DNA of 64,000 bases. It comes from an uncultured Pelagibacteraceae bacterium. Its GTDB lineage: Bacteria > Pseudomonadota > Alphaproteobacteria > Pelagibacterales > Pelagibacteraceae. Positions within the stretch are counted from its first letter, which is position 1. Each line of letters begins with the position of its first letter. Location: assembly GCA_902614055.1 (NCBI GenBank), contig CACMJX010000001.1, positions 315,189 to 379,188 on the forward strand. The letters run 5' to 3'. The notes beneath the pieces were generated by a model. It was not told the DNA's origin, made no database searches, and saw only the letters and a list, made by a program, of their open reading frames with translations. This document shows positions 58,593-64,000 of the stretch, in pieces. A program made the translations under genes and the position numbers.

Positions 58593-59269
58593 TGGATATA
58601 AATTTAATGATTAGTATTTTTCCTGGCTTGTTAAATGGTGCAGTTATAACTCTTCAACTCCTAGTAACTTCAATGTTTTTTGGGTTAATAATAGGTTTAA
58701 TTTTTGCAATTTTGAGAATTAATAAAAATCCAATAATTAATAAGTTTGCATATGGGTATTCTTATTTTTTTAGGGGAACACCATTACTAGTTCAATTATA
58801 TTTAATTTATTATGGATTAGCTAATATAGAGTTTTTAAGAAATTCATTTTTTTGGGTAATAATAAAGGAGCCATATTGGTGTGCAATAATTGCATTTTCT
58901 TTAAATACAGGAGCTTATACATCCGAGATACTAAGATCAGCATTTCAGACAATCAAAAAGGGTTACATTGAAGCCGCTCAAAGTTTAGGAGTAACAAAAA
59001 AAATAACTTTTTACAGAATTCAATTGCCAATAGCTATAAAACAATCACTTCCAGCATATGGGAATGAAATAATATTAATACTTAAAGGTACTTCACTTGC
59101 AAGTGTTATAACAATTATGGATTTAATGGGTGAAGCTAGAAAAGTAAATGTTTTAACTTTTAAACCTTTTGAGGCCTTTATTACAGCAGGAATAATTTAT
59201 TTATTTATTACATTTATAATTCACAATATTATAAAGTATTTAGAAAAAAAATACAGATTTCAAACATGA
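58592..59269 (+). CDS. Amino-acid ABC transporter permease (HisM-like)
   Basis: 'FFRGTPLLVQLYLIYYGLA', 'EAAQSLGVTKKITFYRIQLPIAIKQSLPAYGNE'. Confidence 0.92.
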   Translation: MDINLMISIFPGLLNGAVITLQLLVTSMFFGLIIGLIFAILRINKNPIINKFAYGYSYFFRGTPLLVQLYLIYYGLANIEFLRNSFFWVIIKEPYWCAIIAFSLNTGAYTSEILRSAFQTIKKGYIEAAQSLGVTKKITFYRIQLPIAIKQSLPAYGNEIILILKGTSLASVITIMDLMGEARKVNVLTFKPFEAFITAGIIYLFITFIIHNIIKYLEKKYRFQT

Positions 59270-60051
59270 AAGTAGCTTGTATTCAATTATCTAGTGGGGA
59301 AGATTATAATAAAAATTTTAAAGATATTGTAAAATATATTAATCAAGCAATTGCAAATAAAGCAGACTTAATAATTACTCCAGAAACTTCTTCATTGATG
59401 TCTGCTGACAAAAATAATTTATTTAAATATTCACATGAAATGAAACATGATCCAATAATAAAAAAAGTAAAAATTATAGCTAAAACAAAGAGGAAATGGA
59501 TACTTCTTGGCTCAATGTGCATTAAAGAAAAAAGCAAATTAAGAAATAGATCTATTCTTATTGGACCTAAAGGTAAAATAAATACTTATTATGATAAAAT
59601 AAATATGTTTGATGTTAAAGTTTCAAAAAAAGAACAACATAAAGAAAGTAAGGTATTTAAAGCAGGTAAAAAATTAGTATCAGCTAAATTACCCTGGGGA
59701 AATATAGGTCTTACAATTTGTTATGATTTAAGATTTCCAGAACTTTATAGAAACTTATCAAAAAGAAATCTAAGTTTTATAACTGTTCCATCCGCATTTA
59801 CTAAAACAACTGGTAAAAGACATTGGTTAACTTTATTACAAGCAAGAGCAATTGAAAACTTCTGTTATATTTTTGCACCTAATCAAACAGGAAAAAATAC
59901 GATTAAAAGAGAAACTTTTGGGCATACAGTTATTATTTCACCCGATGGTAAAATAATGGCTCTTAAGAAAGTTGGTAAAGGAATTATTTATTCTAATATA
60001 AAACCTAAAATATCTATGGATTTAAGAAAAGTTATTCCAAGCATTAAATAA
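59266..60051 (+). CDS. Carbon-nitrogen hydrolase, Nit1/Nit2-like (possible deaminated glutathione amidase)
   Basis: 'LIITPETSS', 'GLTICYDLRFPELYRNLSKRNLSFITVPSAFTKTTGKRHWLTLLQARAIENFCYIFAPNQTG'. Confidence 0.87.
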   Translation: MKVACIQLSSGEDYNKNFKDIVKYINQAIANKADLIITPETSSLMSADKNNLFKYSHEMKHDPIIKKVKIIAKTKRKWILLGSMCIKEKSKLRNRSILIGPKGKINTYYDKINMFDVKVSKKEQHKESKVFKAGKKLVSAKLPWGNIGLTICYDLRFPELYRNLSKRNLSFITVPSAFTKTTGKRHWLTLLQARAIENFCYIFAPNQTGKNTIKRETFGHTVIISPDGKIMALKKVGKGIIYSNIKPKISMDLRKVIPSIK

Positions 60052-60056
60052 CTAAT

Positions 60057-61367
60057 TTAAATTTTTAAGTAAATTCTATTAAAATAAAAAAATAATGTGA
60101 GAGCTCGTAAAATCAAAAAAATAGTGAGTGAAATCCATAAACCTTGATTACCATAGACTTCAACAAGCATAAATGAACTTATTAAATGAATAACAACAGA
60201 GATAAACATAGCATTTCTCAACTCTTGTGTTTGTGATGCACCAATAAATATTCCATCTAATTGGTAACAAAAAGACGAAACAAAAGGCAGAAGCACTAAC
60301 CAAAATGAATATTGATAACTAATGTTTCTTACATTCTCTATGTCAGTCATAAAATCTATAAATGAATTTTTGAAAAACAGGTAAAACAGAGAAATCAAAA
60401 TTCCAGTTAAAGAACTCAAAATAAAAGAGTTTTTAACTATATTTGTAAAAAGTATTTTATTTTTTTTACCAATAGAATATCCAACTATACCTTCAGTTGA
60501 AAAGGCATAAGCATCTAAAATAAATGCAGATAAAAATATAAGATTTATTAAAATTGTATTAGCTGCAATAAATTCTTCACCAATCCTACCACCTAGATAA
60601 GTAAACCAAAAAAAAGAAAAAGTTAATAAAATAGTTCTTAAAAATATATTTAAATTTATCTCTAATAAATTTTTTAATTTTGAGGTATTTACAATTTCCT
60701 TAATATTAAAGTTTAAAGATACATATTTTCTTAGATAATAGAAAATATAAAATAAAAATAAAAACGATGTTACTCCTGTGGCAAGCAAAGTTCCATATGC
60801 GACACCTTTAATATTTAAATTGAATTTTAATACTAAAATAGAGCTAAACAAAATATTTAGAATAGACAATAAAACAATTGCAACACTTGAAATTTTTGTC
60901 TTTTGTAATCCAATAAATAAACCTATAACAATATAAATTGTCAATTCAAAAAACGATGAGTAAATTCTTATATTAAAATAGTCATTGAATTTTTTTTCTG
61001 TATCAAGCGATAGATCAAAAAATATTAGACATAAATTTAATAATTGTTTTTGGAATAGTATTAATAAAATTGATATTGAAATTACAAATAATAGATTTCT
61101 AAAAACTATATTTAAGATACTTTTATAATCATTTCTTCCAAATGATTGACTTACAAGGCCAACAGTTCCCATTCTTAAAAAACCAAAACTCCAAAATACT
61201 AATGAAAAAAAACTTGATGCTATACTTGTAGCAGTTAGATAACCTTGATTACTCATATTTCCCATTAATGTAGTATCAACAATTCCAACTAGAGGTATTG
61301 CAAGGTTAGCAAAAAATATTGGTATAGATAAACTCAATATGTATTTTATTGAAGATTTATCGCTCAC
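60057..61367 (-). CDS. MATE-family efflux transporter
   Basis: 'PLVGIVDTTLMGN', 12 TM; 'GFLRMGTVGLVSQSFGRND'. Confidence 0.92.
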   Translation of the reverse strand: MSDKSSIKYILSLSIPIFFANLAIPLVGIVDTTLMGNMSNQGYLTATSIASSFFSLVFWSFGFLRMGTVGLVSQSFGRNDYKSILNIVFRNLLFVISISILLILFQKQLLNLCLIFFDLSLDTEKKFNDYFNIRIYSSFFELTIYIVIGLFIGLQKTKISSVAIVLLSILNILFSSILVLKFNLNIKGVAYGTLLATGVTSFLFLFYIFYYLRKYVSLNFNIKEIVNTSKLKNLLEINLNIFLRTILLTFSFFWFTYLGGRIGEEFIAANTILINLIFLSAFILDAYAFSTEGIVGYSIGKKNKILFTNIVKNSFILSSLTGILISLFYLFFKNSFIDFMTDIENVRNISYQYSFWLVLLPFVSSFCYQLDGIFIGASQTQELRNAMFISVVIHLISSFMLVEVYGNQGLWISLTIFLILRALTLFFYFNRIYLKI

Positions 61368-61374
61368 TTAATAA

Positions 61375-61764
61375 TTAGTAGCTTGTATATTCTTTAATCT
61401 CTTTAATTTTAGAGCCTGTATGATTATTCACTTCTAGTTTAAGTTTTGCTCTGTCATCATTTAAAAAGTGCACATCTCTTGAGAGTTTTATAAATTTTTC
61501 ACTAAAATCAGAATTTTTTTCACATAATCTTTTATTATCTTCAATAACCCAGAGTTTTGAATTAATTTCTTTTAATGAATTGAATAATTCACTTAGTTTT
61601 TCATCTGATTTAACATTTTTATTTAATTGATCTTTCAGTACACTATATTCATCATTTATAAATTTAAGTTTCTCAAGATCCTTAATTTTTTCTTTTTTGA
61701 TTTCTAAAATTGAAATTTTATCTAAGAGTTCACCTACAGATACTTCAACTAAAATTTTATTCAT
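61375..61764 (-). CDS. DUF6165-like protein
   Basis: 'ILVEVSVGELLDKISILEIKKEKIKD...LWVIEDNKRLCEK'. Confidence 0.7.
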   Translation of the reverse strand: MNKILVEVSVGELLDKISILEIKKEKIKDLEKLKFINDEYSVLKDQLNKNVKSDEKLSELFNSLKEINSKLWVIEDNKRLCEKNSDFSEKFIKLSRDVHFLNDDRAKLKLEVNNHTGSKIKEIKEYTSY

Positions 61765-61796
61765 ATATAAACATAGTGTGTTAAGTTGTTAAAAAT

Positions 61797-62738
61797 ATGT
61801 CTAATATTCTTATAATTAAACATGGATCTTTAGGTGATATAGCCCAAGCAAGTGGTGCAATTCAAGATATTTCTGATTTTCACAAAGATGATAAAGTCTA
61901 TTTATTAACATCAAAGCCCTACATTGATCTTTTCAAAAAAAATCCATATTTAGAGGACATAATTTTGGATAAGAGATTATCAAGATTTAATATGATTTAT
62001 TTATTTAATCTCATGCGCAAATTAAAAAAATATAAATTTTTAAAAGTTTTTGATTTACAAAATTCTTCTCGTACAAATTTCTATAAGAAAATATTGTTCC
62101 CAAATGCTAGTAATCTTGTTTGGTCGTCTTCTGAAACCACGTTGCCAAAAGATAAATCCAAGGATGAATTTGATAAAAATCCCGTTTTAGACAGATTTAA
62201 ACATCAATTAGAAACATCTGGAGTTCATACTAAAAACACTATGTTTCCTGATTTTAAGTGGGCTTGTTCCAATATTGAAAATATAAAAAAAAAATTTGAT
62301 TTAAATAAATATATAATTTTATTTCCATTTTGCTCTCCGCATTTACAGATTAAAAAATGGCCTAATTATAATAAACTTATAGATTTAATTAAGAATAAAT
62401 TTAAAGATGAATATAAAATCATAGTAGCCCCAGGTCCTGATGAAATTAATATAACAAAAGAAATTAATGCGATTTCAATTTTAAAAGAAAATAGCTCTTT
62501 AGATATTTCTGAGCTTGCTACATTAATAAAAGACAGTTCTTTCGTTGTAGCAAATGACACTGGACCAGCACATATAGCAGCACATTTGAATACTAAAGGC
62601 TTAGCCTTATTTGGTTCTCACACTACTGCATATAAAGTGAGTATAGAGAGAGAAAATTTCAAAGCAATTCAAGTAACAGATTTAAATAAATTATCTCCTG
62701 AAAAAGTTTTTGAATATTTAACAAAATCATTAAATTAA
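61797..62738 (+). CDS. Glycosyltransferase family 9 (ADP-heptose:LPS heptosyltransferase-like)
   Basis: 'ILIIKHGSLGDIAQASGAIQDI', 'FVVANDTGPAHIAAHLNTKGLALFGSHT'. Confidence 0.9.
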   Translation: MSNILIIKHGSLGDIAQASGAIQDISDFHKDDKVYLLTSKPYIDLFKKNPYLEDIILDKRLSRFNMIYLFNLMRKLKKYKFLKVFDLQNSSRTNFYKKILFPNASNLVWSSSETTLPKDKSKDEFDKNPVLDRFKHQLETSGVHTKNTMFPDFKWACSNIENIKKKFDLNKYIILFPFCSPHLQIKKWPNYNKLIDLIKNKFKDEYKIIVAPGPDEINITKEINAISILKENSSLDISELATLIKDSSFVVANDTGPAHIAAHLNTKGLALFGSHTTAYKVSIERENFKAIQVTDLNKLSPEKVFEYLTKSLN

Positions 62739-63481
62739 TGGAAATAAATTTCCTCTTTTTTATAAGTGTTGTTCCTGCAATAATTTTGTACGGTATTGCA
62801 AAGTCTGGTTTAGGAGGTTCAATATCATTAATTTCAGTCCCATTAATGACAGTTGTGATGCCTTTGCAACAAGCTTTAGCAATTATTCTGCCAATTTTAA
62901 TTTTTTCAGATATGATTGCTGTTTACAGATTTAGAAAAGAGTTTAATTTTAGTATACTCAGAGTAATTGTGCCGTTTGCGGCAATAGGGATTGTAATCGG
63001 TTCCTTCACATTCAATCATTTTTCAGAGGATTTACTTAAACTAATAGTTGGAATAATGGGATTTTTATTTGCTGGACACTATTTTTTGTTTAAAAAAGAA
63101 AAGACAGTTCCAGCTAAGCAAAATTTTTTAAAGGGTGCAATTTGCTCATCTATTGCCGGATTTTCAAGTTTTTGTGTTCATGCAGGTGGAACCCCCACAA
63201 GTCTTTACTTGCTCCCATTAAGATTAAAGAAAGAAATTTATGTAGGAACGAGAATTATCTTTTTTAGTTGTGTTAACTTAATGAAGCTACCTTTATATAT
63301 TTACTTATCAATGATGAATTTTGATACTTTATATCAATCCGTCTCTCTTTTCCCTTTGGCACTAATTGGAATATTTATTGGATATCAATTACTTAAAATT
63401 ATAGAGGAAAATTTGTTTTATAATATCATCTATGGTTTAATTCTTATTAGTAGTACAAAATTAATATTTGATTTTATTTAA
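62738..63481 (+). CDS. TSUP (TauE/SafE) family transporter, second copy in window
   Basis: 'YGIAKSGLGGSISLISVPLMTVVMPLQQALAIILPILIFSD'. Confidence 0.85.
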   Translation: MEINFLFFISVVPAIILYGIAKSGLGGSISLISVPLMTVVMPLQQALAIILPILIFSDMIAVYRFRKEFNFSILRVIVPFAAIGIVIGSFTFNHFSEDLLKLIVGIMGFLFAGHYFLFKKEKTVPAKQNFLKGAICSSIAGFSSFCVHAGGTPTSLYLLPLRLKKEIYVGTRIIFFSCVNLMKLPLYIYLSMMNFDTLYQSVSLFPLALIGIFIGYQLLKIIEENLFYNIIYGLILISSTKLIFDFI

Positions 63482-64000
63482 ACTTTGTCTTTTTAATAGA
63501 GTAGTTACCAAATTTTTTTAGCAAAAAAGGTAAAAAAGCTACAATTATCAATATCCTTAAAAAATGATGATAACTTACAAAAATCGGGTCAATATTGTAA
63601 GCAACACTAATAACAACCATTTCATGAATTCCTCCTGGGGCAAAACTTAAAAAAGTTGGAATAAAATCAAAACCTAAATACTGGAGAAAGTAAGCTGTAA
63701 TCATCGCAACAATAACTAAAATAGAACAAACAATTAAACCGTGAAATATATAAAAGAATAATTCTTTAAGTTTTAATCCATTTAGTCTACTTCCAAGAGC
63801 AGTACCCAAAAAAATGAAAGCTAAATTTATTACTGTATCTGGAAACCTAGAATTAACTATCTCAAAAGTATAAAATAAACCTGACAAAGCCATAGCACCA
63901 ACAAGAATTGGTGAAGGAATATTTAATTTTTTTAATAAAATAGAAAATAAATAACAAATAACTATTAGAAATAATATTTCAAAAAAATATCTTATGTCGT
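63474..64000 (-). CDS. AbrB-family transporter (AmoA-like membrane protein), truncated by window edge
   Basis: 'FIFLGTALGSRLN', 'FLSFAPGGIHEMVVISVAYNIDPIFVSYHHFLRILIIV'; frame stays open upstream of the track ORF start (…KLNIPSPILVGAMALSG). Confidence 0.82.
   Translation of the reverse strand, partial: DIRYFFEILFLIVICYLFSILLKKLNIPSPILVGAMALSGLFYTFEIVNSRFPDTVINLAFIFLGTALGSRLNGLKLKELFFYIFHGLIVCSILVIVAMITAYFLQYLGFDFIPTFLSFAPGGIHEMVVISVAYNIDPIFVSYHHFLRILIIVAFLPFLLKKFGNYSIKKTKFK

Noticed and set aside
59266-60051. N-carbamoylputrescine amidase completing an arginine-to-putrescine route with SpeD-SpeE
   Set aside because: Motifs (CYDLRFPELYR, VPSAFT..TG..HW) look more like Nit1/Nit2 deaminated-glutathione amidase than carbamoylputrescine amidase; the pathway idea is not supported by this gene.
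1-64000. CRISPR array, phage or defence island, IS elements
   Set aside because: No regularly spaced repeats, integrase, transposase, restriction or toxin-antitoxin genes were recognised; gene content is metabolic throughout.

Overview
AT-rich, tightly packed chromosomal window whose gene content and style (TPP-riboswitch/ThiV pair, tau/apr/xsc genes, very short intergenic gaps, no mobile elements) suggest a SAR11/Pelagibacterales-like marine alphaproteobacterium; this taxonomic call is inference. Main contents: (1) a near-complete organosulfonate system spread over the window: partial phosphotransacetylase, tauABC with an unusually long permease, class III aminotransferase plus alanine dehydrogenase, aprMBA, TauE, suyAB, xsc; (2) a TPP riboswitch upstream of a thiV-like symporter and a candidate H-type pseudoknot (SAM-II/SAM-V-like) upstream of a cystathionine beta-lyase; (3) pabB-pabA-pabC; (4) MTA salvage genes mtnP/mtnA with an embedded PhyH-like oxygenase and a sulfatase; (5) a TRAP transporter with an FAH-family hydrolase, an extradiol dioxygenase and a FAD hydroxylase, plus BKACE and an aldolase/SDR fusion; (6) a SpeD-SpeE fusion next to a polar amino-acid ABC transporter. 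Other items to check: a HIT gene with two tandem in-frame stops inside its conserved motif, a nested inverted repeat in the tauA/aminotransferase divergent region, hairpins after all three solute-binding-protein genes, and several small ORFs missing from the supplied track. No CRISPR array, rRNA, IS element or prophage was seen. All family calls come from reading motifs by eye; no database search was run.
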